Shown piece by piece: positions 50,239 to 63,893 of a stretch of DNA of 64,000 bases. Positions within the stretch are counted from its first letter, which is position 1. Every line of letters begins with the position of its first letter. The DNA is from Latrodectus hesperus. Lineage: Eukaryota; Arthropoda; Arachnida; Araneae; Theridiidae. Under the pieces are notes generated by a model that saw nothing but the letters and a program-made list of their open reading frames with translations, was not told where the DNA came from and searched no databases. The stretch covers positions 61,232,779-61,296,778 of the forward strand of contig CM075862.1 in NCBI GenBank assembly GCA_037975125.1. The letters run 5' to 3'. The translations under genes were made by a program, and so were the position numbers.

Positions 50239-53200
50239 CTAAAAATATTTACAATGAAAGAAGATTACAAAGTTGATTTTAAAAATATATATAGAAAATG
50301 AAATCAAGCAATTACTAATTTAAATTATATACACAAAGCAAAATCTCAATAATTCAAAACATCAATTACACAATGACAAATAATTTCAAGAAAATATTGC
50401 TAAAAATTTAGGAAAAAATAGATTAAATTAAATAATTCATAATAAATAAATTATTTAAACAAGAATGTTTCAAATTTCTCCTTAACTTTTTCTTTCTAAT
50501 CATAAATGGAGAATATTAAAGTTACAAAAGTAAGCAGATTAAATCACATCATAAATTTATAATATTATTTGGAATCCTGTAACAAATAAAGCTATGGAGT
50601 TTATGTTTTATTTTAAAGCTTTTTAGATTTGGATATCATTTCTGGTTGATTTAGTTGTTATAAAGTAACTTTCTACATACAAGACTTAATTAAATGGAGA
50701 TCTAAAATTAAAAAAAAACTTATATTACAAATTATGTTTATAGTATTTCAGGGCTGTTTTCTTTCTAAAGATTTTATGTCTGAAAAGAGAATCGAATCTA
50801 CAAATTTCTGAACTAAAGATCAGAAGGCTAACAACTTAACTGACAACTTAGAACAATCACTTTGGCTCACTGGTGATAATTCAACACGATCTAAGACATA
50901 AAGGAGAATCTTAATCATTCACATTCATACTAAAGGTCGTATTTAGTTCCTCATCTAACTTTTGAACTGAAAGCTAGATTACTAAATATCCAATTATTAG
51001 CTATCTTCAAATGTATATATCTATATTATTTAATATTCTAATCTTATAATCTATATAATATAGATAACCATTAGAAGAAAGTCAATGCTTAAATATTATG
51101 TTTATTCATATTATAATATTTTTCTAATCTTTTAAAATGTAATATATATAAAATGTATGTACAAAACTTATTTTTTAGATAATTTTTTTAAAATCTATTA
51201 ATGTTTGATTATACTTTTATGAAAATAAAATTATTTTATTCAAAAAAATTATAAGTTATTTATCAATTGCATAGGCATAAAATATTGCAAAGAATAAAAT
51301 GCTATTTGATATTAATCTACAAATAAAAGAAATTTGAAGAAATATACTCTTCAAATCATATTTTATATTATCAATAATGCAATGAGCAGTATAAAAATTA
51401 GAAAATATAAATTGAGCAAGTATGAAAAATTATTATTATTTTAATCAATGGTTACTAATTTAATTAACAACAAGATAAATTTTAAATAGTCATCATTAAT
51501 TCTTAATAATCATATAGAATATCATTCAAAACTGAATTTTTTAATTTCTCATCAACATAATGAATTAAATGTTGCATGTTCATAATAAAATACTTTAAAA
51601 TTTAACTTCTTTTATAGTGTTTTCTTTCAATAAATTTGTTAATTTCTCTGTTCCTTTTAAGATAAGTTTCCTATTCCAATGATTAAAGAAAGAAAAACTT
51701 TAACACTACTTAAACAATTAATACATTTCTTTCAAGTTTGTTAATACTAGTCTATTTTGAAATGGACTGAATTTTCATTCATGAACTCCTTGAGGAAAAA
51801 AAGCTGCTTTGTTTAGGTTAACACATTCTAAATTAATTTTATTTTAAATCTGATTAACTGAAGAAAGAATCAGAATTACTTTTTCTTATGGTTTACATGT
51901 TTAAAAAAATATTTTTTATTTGTTTTAACATCTGAAGTTTATAAATACATTTTTAGATATAATTAAATCAGCTTAAATTTTTTGAAGGATTGATCCATTA
52001 ATTTTTTGTATACACAATTTTATTTACAATATCTTTTCTTCAGTTTTTATTTTATTTTATTTTTTTTAACTTCAAGTAATTGACTCAAATATAATGTCAG
52101 TGAGGTCAGAAACTTTCTCAGAATAACTGGTTCCCAGAAAATATATTTAACTTTATTTATTGATTTAAAAATATTTTCAACTTATCAATTGTTAAACAGA
52201 TCTAATATGCACATTTTCAAGACCATTTACACATTATATTTAAAGTTTGACACATAAACCTTAAGATTTCAAGTTTTATTAATTTAAAATGAGTTTAGGG
52301 AATCCTTATAATATTGAATGCAACTACTGCAAACCTAAGTCTTTATTTACTTATAAAATTCAATAAATAAAACAGATAAAATTTTTGTTTATTCTTACAG
52401 TAATACTCAAGAACTGTTCTCTTGCAGCTCAAAGTGAAATTTAAACTTTACTAAACAACCATGAAAAGCAAATATGTTCACATGCTTCTATACGAAGAAA
52501 TTAGTCCAGAATATTGATTTGTGTTCAATAAAATATTATACAGAAATTATAATCCACGTACACAAACATGAATTTAAAAATAAATTTAAGCCCTGACATG
52601 TTTACATAACCAAAGCTACACCATATTAATTATTTACTTACAACAAAGTAGAAGTTCATGATGAAAATAGGATAATTTAAATGTAATGTTAGAATATGTT
52701 GGTATTTAAAAAAATTGAGAACATAAAAAATAATTAATAAATTGTGACTTAATTTAAGCCATAATTTTAAACAAATCATAATTAATATACAGTATTAAAA
52801 TATATTAACAGGTATAACGAGTTAAAAAGGAAAACCATCTTACTATTACATCTTTTCATGAAAATTTCTCTTTTACACTCAAACAATTATAATTAAATTA
52901 GCTACTGACTAAAAATATAATTAAAATCAGAATGTGATCATTTTAAGTGTAAAACATTTTTTTTAAAAAAATAAGCATAAATATACAGTTTCAGTGATTT
53001 TAGAATTGACAAGACAAAAACAATATGTTCAAAAATTTTAAATAGAAAATAATCAAATTCAAAAATTCTTACGAATTTTTAGCAATTTTGCTAAATATTA
53101 AGCAATTTAAATGTAAATTTCTTTTTATGAAACTAATGAAACTAACTTTTAAAATAACTTTCAAATTAATATATTTATAAAACAATAAATCAGGTGATTT

Positions 53201-55595
53201 AATTCCATCAAATTTAGGGCTAAAGTGAGTATTACAGTCACTGCTTGCAATGTGATATAAAATTCAGTATTTTTTTGTGTTCCAAATTAATTTAACAAAT
53301 GGAATTAACAATGTATCATCAAACGTAGTGATGAAGTGTAGAGACAGTGCACCTGCGCAAACCACATGCCCACACTTCAAATTTTTACCATTTTCAATTT
53401 CACATTGAATGTAATAGCGCAGAAAACCTTTTTTTTACATTTTTGTAATTAGAGCTCACATAAATATGGTGCATTTAAATAGAATCTTTAAAAAAATACT
53501 TGTTATTTTATAAAGGCTTTACTGCATAAATAATTCAAATATATCCTTTTCAGAATTACAATGCTGTCACAGAAGAAAAATGAAGGTAAGAATTTTATTC
53601 TAATTATTTTCTGAAAGGCACAGAATTCATAGAATAGCATTTAAGTAATTAAATTTTCAATAATAAATGAAACTACAGAATTGTTCAATATTCCAAATCT
53701 TCGAATATTCTTTTCTGTAAAATTTTTTCATTATTCTGCTATTGGATACATTAAATGAAAATTTTAAAAATTTATTCCAGATTAGTTGCTTTTTTTAAAT
53801 TTAATTAACTATTGCAGAAATTCTTAAATTTGAGGAGTTGCATGAAATGATATTTTTAATAAACCATATTTTTCACATAAATTAAAATATAATTTTCATT
53901 GTAAATGTTTAAGGGGATAAAATTGTTAAATGAAATTTGAAAATTTGTACTTTTATATGCAAAGGATTTGCAGAATTCTATCTAAAATAATTGGATTTAT
54001 CAAAATAATTTTATTAAATACGTAAAAAAATTCCTTTACTTTAATTCCAAAATTCTTCATTTTATTTATTGTAATTTTCATTAAGATATTTTTATTTATT
54101 TTCTTATTATTTTTCAACTTTATTTCCTCTTATTTCTTCTAATTTTAACTACTGAAATATTTTTAAATAGAATAATTTAAACAAGTCTTAATGATTACTG
54201 TATTCTTATTTAGTGTTAGGCTTAGCAATTTGAAATCAGGAAAACCCTCCATTTCTTACATGGTTCATAATATTTTCAAACAGTTAATTATCATCCATTG
54301 TGGGTTGCTAATCAAATTCCAAGATCTACACTGCCGGCATAAAATTATTTGCGAGGCTGCAAACATAATGCTCAATTTTACCTAATTTAGTTTTTTTTTA
54401 GTTTATTTATAATCAGATGAAATATAAATAATTTAAGAAAAATAACTAAATTATATGGAATTAGTTATATTTTTAATTGTATATTACTAAATATATATGT
54501 ATATATATTTAATAATATGAACAATTAGGGATATGCTGTGTGTGTATATATATACCCATAATTGTAAATCACTAAATTTATCATTTAAAAGAAAATTATT
54601 AAAAATTATACAAGTAATTTGAAAACAATAAACATAATATCACAGAAGTAAATTACAAAATATTCTACTTATTTTTAAGATTTTAAAATAACAGAACAAC
54701 AAATTTTGAAGAAATAAAAAAATCACAATGTGTAAAATATTATGAAAATTGCAATTGCTGAATAAACAATTATAATAATAATATAAATTTGAAAACCTTT
54801 GTTTAAAATTTAATTTAAAAAGCAATCACAATTTAATTTTCAAATACATTATAAATCTAAAAAGAAAATCCCAATAAGAGGAATTTTGTCCAAGAATATT
54901 CAAATTTATGAAAATTAAAGGAAAAGTAAACAATTTTTCAGCTACCTAAAATGTCTTATTCTGATAATGCTTTACTCTTGTGATTATTCAAAGGTAACAC
55001 TTTAACAAAGTCCAATATGAGTGACAGGGAAAAAAAGTATTAATTAGTTATACTAAATTAATGTTTTAGAATTTGATTTTAATTTTTCATTAAAATGTAT
55101 ACTGTTGATAATATCCAAAACAGTAAATTTACTGCCTTTCGATTAAAATTTTAATTTGATCAACATTACTTAACCAAAAAAAAAAACTCTAAATATTAAA
55201 TGCAAAGTTCAAAACAAATAATGTTATGGATAGAAAAAATGACACACAATTCTAACACATAAACTGTAATTAATAAATTCTTGCTGCGGTAAATTTATAT
55301 TTTCGATATGAAAATTTAAATTTGATATTTTCCTAAAATATAAAAATTTGTTATTATATTAACTACTTATAAATAATAAATTGCAAGTAATTATAAACAG
55401 CACAGTCTTATTTATGGTAACAAAAATTAATTTTGGTTTAATTTCAACACTTGATTTTAAGCCAGATTTTGACATATCCTTATAACACAAATCACGGAAG
55501 ATATTTTATAGAGGTATAGTACAAAATTTAAAAATTCTCAATTTGTTTTACAAAATTTGATTTTTGTAAGTTTATGCAAATTCAAAAAACATTAC
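50239..55595 (-). other. Intron 2 of the membrane-protein gene
   Basis: About 5.4 kb, AT-rich. It contains one copy of a ~140-bp direct repeat (54993-55130) whose partner lies in intron 1, and a plus-strand 65-codon anonymous frame at 54191-54385 of unknown meaning. A GC-richer patch at 53330-53420 is unexplained. Confidence 0.55.
54993..55130 (+). repeat. Direct repeat copy A (~140 bp)
   Basis: Shares GGTAACACTTT, TAGTTATACTAAATTAATG, and CTGTTG.TAATATCCA in order with 57509-57647, at roughly 85-90% similarity by eye. Confidence 0.85.
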
Positions 55596-55812
55596 ACTTG
55601 GTCAATTTGATAAAAATATCTTATTTCAGGTGGAGGGCAGCAACCATTCATGCCAGCTTTACTACAGCATTCTGTGTTTTCATTAGGATTATCTGTGCCA
55701 GGGCATGAGTAATTTCTATGGTTCTTGAGATTTAAGCTTATCATTGCAACTTTTTCTGCAGATGCCGACTCATTTATAAAGGTATAAGTAAAATTTGTAC
55801 ACATTGATGCAG
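55596..55812 (-). CDS. Exon 2 of the six-cysteine membrane-protein gene (ectodomain)
   Basis: The acceptor ...TTTTTTCTTTTAG precedes CTGCATCAATG. Two bases complete the codon left by exon 1 (G|CT, Ala) and 71 codons follow, ending at donor CAAGT|GTAATG (phase 2). The mature ectodomain has six cysteines in the pattern C-x31-C-x11-CC-x7-CC (CPGTDNPNENTECC and GCCPPPE are the recognisable parts) and three N-glycosylation sequons (NFT, NES, NYS). Six ectodomain cysteines with paired CC motifs next to one membrane helix is the definition of the STMC6/Shisa-like superfamily of membrane adaptors. Primary similarity is weak, so the family assignment is inference while the exon structure is well supported. 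Confidence 0.82.
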
Positions 55813-56434
55813 CTAAAAGAAAAAATTTAATATGTTAAGATATTTTATTTAAGAATCAAGTAAAAGGTTAGAATAAAGAATTATGATAAGAATAAACACA
55901 ATATCAAATTAAATGGGTAAAAGAACCAATATTGCATGCATTTCTAATAATAAAATTTTTAACTGATAAAATATCAAGACTGGTTCCAATCAGCAAATAT
56001 TATTTTGTAAAAAAAATTAATTTGTTTCAAAATCATTAAAAAAATTCATTGAATAATATCATTGCCCTAAGCCAATAATTTTTATAAACCCATACAATTT
56101 AATATACTCTAGTAAAAAACAGAAAAATAAAATTCATATACTGTTAACAAGAATGCCAAAGCCACATTACCTTCTTTTATTTCCACGAACTGTTTTGTGT
56201 ATAAGCAAGAAAAGTATACATATATAATTTGTCTATAAAAACAGTAGCTTGTAGAAGTGGATATTGAACTTAGAATATAATTAAAGCTTGTACACAATAG
56301 CGCAGATGAGCCCTGAATTGTATCTTAAGGTTAAAACATTTGGAATACAAACCTATCACCAAAAGCTCTGTAATTTTGAACTTCAGTCACAACTGAGGCA
56401 GTACCCTTGTTTATGCCATTTTATAGTTTTTATA

Positions 56435-56665
56435 TGTTACTCATGTTGGATTTATTAGGAGGTAGAGGTATGACACCTTAGGGTTACCATAATTTTGGGG
56501 TTCAAATAAAAAAAGGATATAGATAGAAAGTAGCTGCTGTGGGGAAAAGAGCTCTGGAAAAAGAACCTTACTCTCTCATTATTTTGTAGTTTGTTATGCC
56601 TTGCTAAATAAATTTGTTATTGAATTGTTAAAGAAGGTTGGTTTGTCTCATTTTTATAGAATAGT
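56435..56665 (+). mobile_element. Possible LTR fragment
   Basis: The less AT-rich block begins TGTTACTCATGTTGGATTTA and contains GGTATGACACCTTAGGGTTA, an AATAAA at about 56607 and a close GGTTTGTCTCA. Composition and signal order look like an LTR, but no duplicate LTR, coding region or target duplication supports the limits; the following 600 bp are equally GC-richer and may be its internal sequence. Confidence 0.3.
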
Positions 56666-57508
56666 AGGAGCACAAACTAAATGCTTTAAATAGATATACA
56701 TATACAACCCTCATCACTAAACCAGCAGTAGAAATTTGGACATCACAAATTAACGTTAACATGTACCCAGATTATGGAGCTCCAGCAACCAGTGAGGGAG
56801 AATGTAATCCTCTCAATCATAACTCAATCTCAAACATAACAGTGAAGTGATACTTCACTTTGCTGATCTCACCGGAAGCAGCATGAAGCTAATAAGACAC
56901 TAGGGCTCACAGAAGCTTGTATTAAAACAGTTAAGAGTAAATCTGAAGACGCATCTGGGTCATCAATTTAAGAAAATTATTACTTTTTTCTATGATGTCT
57001 AGCCATTAAGAATTTTCACCTTTTTGGCACTACAAGAAATGGAACTGGTGGCATCTTATATAGTTGGGGGGTACCCAATAGATGTGCCATCATAACTTCA
57101 AAAGTGGAAATTCTCATGATTTAGAAGCTCAGTCCAAGCAAAAAACCTCAACAGTATTGTTTCACATTGAGAAAATTGCAATCATGACTTCCTTTACATG
57201 TTCTGGACAACATTAATGAATGACGGATCTTCAACTGAGTTGCATAGAGCTTGCTATATTCAAGAAATCTGTTTCAACCAGACCATTATGGTTGCATAGC
57301 ATAGTTGGAAAAAATTACAAACTATTGTTCAGCGGTAAAAATGTTGCTTGCTTTGAATTTTTACATTAATTAATAAAAAATTAATAATTAAAGCTTGTCA
57401 AAAAAAGAAAAGAAAGAAATAAATAAAAGAAGAAATCAGAAAATTGAAATTCCGATACTTTTATTATCAAACATTAAAATATATAGGATTTAGGTTTTAT
57501 TGTACACA

Positions 57509-57647
57509 GGTAACACTTTGACAAAGCCCAATATGAATGACAGGAAAAATATTACTCTAACTAGTTATACTAAATTAATGCTTTAGACTTTGATTTTAAT
57601 TTGTCATTAAAATATACACTGTTGGTAATATCCAGAAAAGTAAATGT
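57509..57647 (+). repeat. Direct repeat copy B (~140 bp)
   Basis: Partner of 54993-55130 in the same orientation, 2.5 kb away. The two copies bracket exon 2. Homology stops abruptly at both ends. Confidence 0.85.
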
Positions 57648-59884
57648 GTCCTTAATATTTTCAATGAGAAATTGAAATTAGGACACCATGAAAAAGTTTA
57701 TGACCTTTTAAAAAAGAAAAAAAATTCTGTTAATAAGAAAATAAACTGACAAAACAGAATATAATTTTGTATCCGATATTAAGTTATTTGAACCAATTAT
57801 AAGATAGATAAAATCTTAGAAAAGGAAATTTATAGAAAATATTAATGTATTTCCTCAAAATATCAGCAATTTGGTAGTCAATAAAGATCTTTTATTTATA
57901 TGCATATAGTTGTTGCAAAAATGATATTTAAAAGATTCCTCCATGTGATTAGAAGAGCATGATTTATTTTGTTATAAATGTGGTATGATTCAAGCAAATA
58001 AAATAAAATTTTCTGTTTTAAAACATTTTAAATTTTTTGACAATAAACATCAAGAGAGAAATGTTTAATAGCAGAGCTACAAAATAACTTATAAAATCAT
58101 TATAGCTAACCATCCATCATCTTAAAGAAATAAGGACATAAAAGAAATAATTTCTTTGGCACAGTTTTACAGGTAATCAGTAAAAACTTAACAAACTAGT
58201 GTGATAAATATTGATAGTTATTAAGGTCTGGCTATAATATTTGTTTAAAAATGTTAATGCTCATTAATAATAGAAGCATAAATAATAAATTGTTTATTAA
58301 TAAAAAACAAAGAAACAAATTTAAAACAATTTTATTAAAATGAAATTGAACAAAAGTAAATACAAATTTTATATGGAACATTAAATTTCTAATAGTTTAT
58401 TGAATAATATATATTATGCTAATTTTTATTATTATAACATCTATGCAGAATTTGGAAAAAATATATTTCAGGGTGCCAAATATTTTTCAAACATATATTT
58501 CAGGTGCCTTTGACAAAAATTTGCAATTTTTTGTTGCTAAATTTTTTTTGTGATTGCTAAAATAACAAAATGGTGCTGAAAACACTAAGCAATAATAGAA
58601 AATTTCAGATTTTTTAAATGGAAAAAAGAAATGTTTATCACCATATTTAACATCACCTAACCATGCACCACACTTAGCAAATAACCAAGGAGCACTTTGT
58701 GTGAAGTATAGATAACCCCATAATTCATCATAAAAAATTTTGAATGCAAAAGAAGCACAGGAGATACAATTAAAAATATAAGTAAAATAATCACATAGTT
58801 ATCAATTAATACAATTTTTTTTTTTTTTACCGAATGCTTAAATTGCTAATGGATAAATTAAGATAAAAATGAGAAGAAATGTTAATAAAGCAATAACTTC
58901 AAAAACTTTATACAAAAGTTACCAAATTATAATGTATCAGAAATTCTTGATTCTTATCATCTTAAGGCAATTAGACATCTTTGTTGTCAAAAAGTTGTAA
59001 TATACACAAAAATAAAATCATGACAAAAAATATGACACTAATATCAAATAAAAGTACTAAATTTATTTAATAAAAAATTTGGATATAGATAATTGTTATT
59101 TTTATTTATTTACACTTGGCAAGACAATATATAAAAAAAATTATTCAGTTGTTAACATTGTACTTCATCTTGGGTATACTAATTATTGACACCGCATGTT
59201 TGAAAATTTGATTCTGAGTCATCAACACATACCGATGACATATAAAATTGAAGCAAACTGTTTAGTTATCCAATTGATAAATTATCAACAAATGGATTAA
59301 GACCATCTATTTGTAATATTAGCTAATAGCCCGAGTTTAACTTAATCCCAATACGTTGACGACTTTGACACAATTTATTCATTATAATTGGTTTTTAATC
59401 ACACACATAAGATATCGAAACATTCACGATATTACTTGACACGGTATTAAATATGGGACTAAATAAATAAGAATGTTAAACAATTAGAATTGACAAAATT
59501 ATTTGTATTAATATTTAAAATATCATTCCCCTGTATAATACTGCTTTAAAAATCAGTTTAGTTTTTAAAACTAATATTCATTTACTATCAACTAGACTAG
59601 CTCAATGCAAATTAAATTTAAAAAATACGAAGTTGATTTTAAAATTATTAAAGATTTAATAAGTAATAATTAGCAATTATAAATTTAATACAACACAAAA
59701 GTGTTTCCTAAGCATATTATCAACTGATCAAAAGAGTTAATCAGTAAAAAAAACGAATTTAAAATCAACATATTTCCAAATGCACAAAAATAATCTGATA
59801 AAATAAAATAAAGATAATAGAAAACTATAAGAATTGAAACCGTGTGTGATAATTTCTTATTTTAATTTCATATAAATGACTTAC

Positions 59885-59921
59885 CTGATATTTGTATGAC
59901 AAAACAAATAAAGACAACCAT
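59885..59921 (-). CDS. Exon 1 of the six-cysteine membrane-protein gene (signal peptide)
   Basis: ATG at 59921 encodes MVVFICFVIQIS followed by a strong donor TCAG|GTAAGT in phase 1, agreeing with exon 2 (G|CT). Joined to exon 2 it gives a short hydrophobic leader with a likely cleavage after the Ala/Ser residues preceding the first ectodomain Cys. The signal-peptide exon with phase-1 intron is common in secreted and type I membrane genes. A possible acceptor (AAATTTCAG, ending at 59998) upstream suggests the exon begins at 59997 with 5' UTR. Together exons 1-4 give 165 residues: leader, glycosylated six-Cys ectodomain, one helix, Cys-rich juxtamembrane region and a polar tail. Confidence 0.75.
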
Positions 59922-60169
59922 AAAATTAAATAAGTAAATCTTTTTATAGGAAAAAGCACCCATAATAAATCTTTATTCTTCGTGAAATAGAATAGCACTG
60001 AAATTTTATAAAAATATTTAGCTGATTCAGATTTGCAGAAAATATATATCTATATTTCTTTATCTTTTATTTATAATTCACCCCACACAAAGATTTTACC
60101 AACAAACTATAAATAAACTCTGCCAGATTTTAGGCAATAACTATCTCTCTTATGTAACTACCTGCAATA

Positions 60170-60350
60170 AAGCTTATATAAATCTCAAAATGACAAGCGT
60201 CTCGAGCCAGAGCCCGGAGCCTCGGCTCCCAGAAGATTTTGGCTATGATTCAGTGACTTGGCGATGTAAAGAAAGCGATAAGTTTCTCTGGCTAGGAAGT
60301 TTATCTCATTGTTAAACATGGCGGATTTCACAGCTACGCTTTCCATTTTC
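60170..60350 (-). promoter_or_regulatory. Probable promoter/first non-coding exon of the membrane-protein gene
   Basis: This GC-richer island is conspicuous in otherwise AT-rich DNA. In the gene's sense it carries a CCGCCATGTTT word (YY1-like CCGCCAT core, about 60316-60326), a GC-rich self-complementary stretch (GGAGCCGAGGCTCC) and a TATATAAGC box near 60173-60181, in upstream-to-downstream order, about 250 bp before the signal-peptide exon. Function is inferred from position and motifs only. Confidence 0.4.
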
Positions 60351-63300
60351 CTTTAGAAATATGTATCGATTTAGTATTGATATATTTTTATAAATATAAT
60401 AAATTATTAGTTAATTAATTCATCGGGAATATAATTTCTTTGTATTATAAAAACAATGGATGTGTGTATTGCGTTTACATGATCTTTTCCTCTCTAAAGA
60501 TTAAACGACTTAGCATTGTTATATTTTCGTAAAAATAAGAAAGAATTTGTTTATTAATTCATTGTGAATATAATGTCTATGCATTATTAGAACTATTAAT
60601 TATTTACTCATAAATAATTTACTATTGTTTATAAATATGCAAGTTGTTATGTTTATTAAACAGATTATGCATAAGCCCTTTTGACATTATTACAAACAAA
60701 GTAGCTGAAAAATATTTTATACGAAGTTTCTACTTAAAGAAATAATTTATTTTTTGAAATTTATTTAGCTTGATATTTTGATTTATCTAAAGGAAGAGAA
60801 GAATTGTAATTAATATTATATGATTCATTGACAAAGCTCAAAAAGTAATTAGTCAATCGAGATAGAGTCGCGCAAATCAGCTGTAAGCGTTAGCGAGAGT
60901 AACACCCAAATTCGTGGCTGCAACGTAAACTGTAACCGTAACTGATCTGGCGTATTTTGTTGATTGTTTTCGACTGTCAGTCTATATCAATTTTATGAAA
61001 TTAAAACTGCAACTTTTTTAATTTATTTACAATGAAACTCAGAACGTGTAATTTCCAGACAGATTTTTACTTTCATAATTTTTTTAGAGAATTACAAAAC
61101 CCATACAATCACAAATATTAATGTGATATACAAATCAAGTCCAGTTTATATCCAGATATCTACAATACATCCATAAGATATCCAAAATTCAAATGTCAAT
61201 GGAAATCCTTAATTTGTGTGTCTATTAGATGTCGTAAAATAACATTATTTAGACATTAACATTAAGCTTCTGCAGAGATATCTCATGGATAACCAGAACT
61301 CTTGTGAACTGGATATCTGTAGTAACTTGTCGTTAAATCGAGCTAAAGAAATTTGTTCCGTTTCTAGCACATGCGCATAACTGCTTAGACGTCTATTTCT
61401 CGCTCATGCGCACAAGTGTATAGAAATTTTAACCTAGGCTGACAATAAACGGTGGGAGAAGGCTGCTGAACACTCTGCTACTTAAGAGAAAAGCATTTGC
61501 AGTTCATAATATATGATTACATTTTTCAGATATCTTGTAATTTTAGAAATTCCTACTTATTTGTTATTTATTAATAAAAAATTATTATGAAGAAATAAAC
61601 ATTCAAAAATTTTTGCTCATGAATTTTAATTTGAATAATTTAATGATTTTAGATTCCAAAATTCACAAATTCTAGTATTAAATCTTTTAACATTTATGGA
61701 GTTAAATAATGTTATTTAATAACTGATTGCCTTTTTATAGCTATACGATTATATTTCGAATAATATGTGTCTTTTTATGTACATTTCTTAAATATTTGGT
61801 TTCTATAGTTGGGCAATTATACTTAATATTGAATCATAGTAACTTTTTTTTAAATCTACAGTTGAATTAAAAGTTTTTGCCCTGAATGTGTGTCTTTATA
61901 CTTGAAAATTATTTCAAACATTTCACCTTTATCTTGAGCCATACAATTAATTGACACTTAACTGTTTTTGTATTAAAATAGAGATTCCAGTTATACTGAA
62001 ATGCATAGAATTAAGCTGTTATTAGTACTGTCAGTTTTATTAAGAGCAGTCTACATAAATGGAATACATAAAACTTAATAATTCAATTTGCCATTTTAGT
62101 GATGAAATTAACTTTGTAAAGTAATCAAGTAGAATTCTTTTCGAAGTATAAATTTATTTATGTTGTTTTTAATTATAATCCCGTATAAGTATGCTTATTT
62201 TTAATTAAACATGGTTTAGTTTCACTAAATTTTACTGTAAATATATAGAATTTAAACTTTTAGAAAAAATGTTCTTTTGTAATTTTACCATACGATTTTT
62301 TTTTAATCAGATAATGAGAATGTTGATTTAAACATAATAGAAATAGTTTACTCATTTTAGTTTAAAGTTTCGAAATGAAAAAAAAGCTTTGCTTAAGTTA
62401 TAATTTTTACCTTATCTTTATTCATACCATCATGTGTTACCGTCATGTTTATTTCTTAAATTAAGGATTGATGTAAATAAAATATATGTATTTCTGTTCC
62501 TCCATTATTTGTATTAAGCACATTATTTCTCAATATTTTACCTTAAAACATTATAACATTTAGATTGTTGACAAAACTGTTTCATATTTTTTTATAGTTA
62601 TTGAAATTTTATGCAACTATATCTAACATAAGATGATAATGTTTACTTAAACATTATTAATACAGTTTTAATTGCTAAGCTACTTTATTTAACCATAATA
62701 TGATTAAGTTTCAGAAAACTGAAACAAGATATGTGAGTTAATGCAATTTTTATTTTAGAAAAAATTAGTTTATCTACTACATAAAAATATAAACAAATAA
62801 ACGTCTTTTATAATAAAAATTACTATCTATTATGCATAAAATGTTTTTACTTTGTTTGTCTCGTTAATGTTTAATTATAGAAAAATAAAGGAAATTTAAT
62901 TTGAGTTGATTTTTCTGATTAATTGATGTATTTTTGTAAGCAAACTTAAAATAAAACCTCTTTTTAATTTATTAAACCTACCACTTTACAATTTTTTGAA
63001 AAATATTTACCAGTTAATTATAAAAATTCATTCATATAATTGCAAAGTCTTACTAAATTCTAATAAAAAATTAAGCTGATTAGGTTGAAAAATTTAAATT
63101 ATAGTATCTCGTCTAATTTTATATTTTAATTGACATTACTATTGACTTATGAAAATTACTATTGACTTATTGGAAAATTTACTTAGAACAGATATAAATC
63201 CTGAAAACAAATGTAAATAACAAAATGTCATGATTTTCTTATTGAATGAAATACGCTTAAGAAAATTTAGAAGTTTACAATTTTTTACAAAAAACGATTT

Positions 63301-63675
63301 GTAGATAAATAACTTATATTTCTTTGCCTCATACTAGAAATTAAAGCATTAACTTTAAAACAAAAACTTGCAATTAATGAAATGTTGCATAAGTAATAAG
63401 AATTATTTTTTACAGATCTTTTTATAAATATTTAAGTGAATGCTTATTTATAAATGAAAATAATTTAAATTAGCATTAATTATATTAATTAATATTATGG
63501 AGTAATATAAAATATTATTAATTTACTTATTTAGTTTTAATTAATTATTAATTTATTTATTATTAATTTAAATTTAATTCAATTTATTTGTAAAATTTTA
63601 AAAATTTTATTATATTTTAATCCGATTGATGGCAATACAAAAAAATTGTAACAAGTATGAAATGTAATAGGTAAA
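60351..63675. other. Mostly AT-rich intergenic interval
   Basis: Two patches are GC-richer: 60860-60960, and 61320-61470, the latter with two CATGCGCA words at 61373 and 61404. No coding region recognised; the rest is anonymous AT-rich DNA. Confidence 0.5.
61373..61412. promoter_or_regulatory. Two NRF1-like CATGCGCA words
   Basis: CATGCGCA occurs twice about 31 bp apart in a locally GC-richer segment. It matches half of the GCGCATGCGC consensus bound by NRF1-type factors. No transcript start is assigned, so the regulatory role is speculative. Confidence 0.3.
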
Positions 63676-63893
63676 ATAATTGTTAATTTAAAAGTAACAT
63701 TAGTCAGTACGTACTAAGTATTGGAAAAGTAACAAGGTTCCATCCCTACACCCAGCCTCCCTACTGTAAGAAGCTACCCCAATCTTATAATTCATCCGTC
63801 TGTATCGATATATCGATGACATTGTTACTTGTACTCGCTCTGTCATTGGCTCTTCTGTACTTGTTACATTCAGTCAAGTACACTGAAACTACA
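63676..63893. repeat. Possible hAT-type subterminal region
   Basis: Contains GTAACAAGGTTCCATCCCTA, whose complement begins TAGGGATGGAACC and resembles hAT termini, followed by a TATCGATATATCGAT stretch and TTACTTGTAC words. No second end is inside the window. Confidence 0.3.

Larger units (their letters stand above)
55813..59884 (-). other. Intron 1 of the membrane-protein gene
   Basis: About 4.1 kb. It contains direct repeat copy B (57509-57647) and a GC-richer LTR-like stretch (about 56430-57320). No other exon recognised. Confidence 0.55.

Noticed and set aside
53552..53586. Plus-strand mini-exon with ATG (TTTTCAG before, GAAG|GTAAGA after)
   Set aside because: Splice signals look good, but only a few codons are encoded and no plus-strand partner exon with compatible phase was found; likely chance.
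54191..54385. 65-codon plus-strand frame in intron 2
   Set aside because: Somewhat GC-richer, but no motif recognised and it does not join in frame with the mini-exon at 53552; left unassigned.
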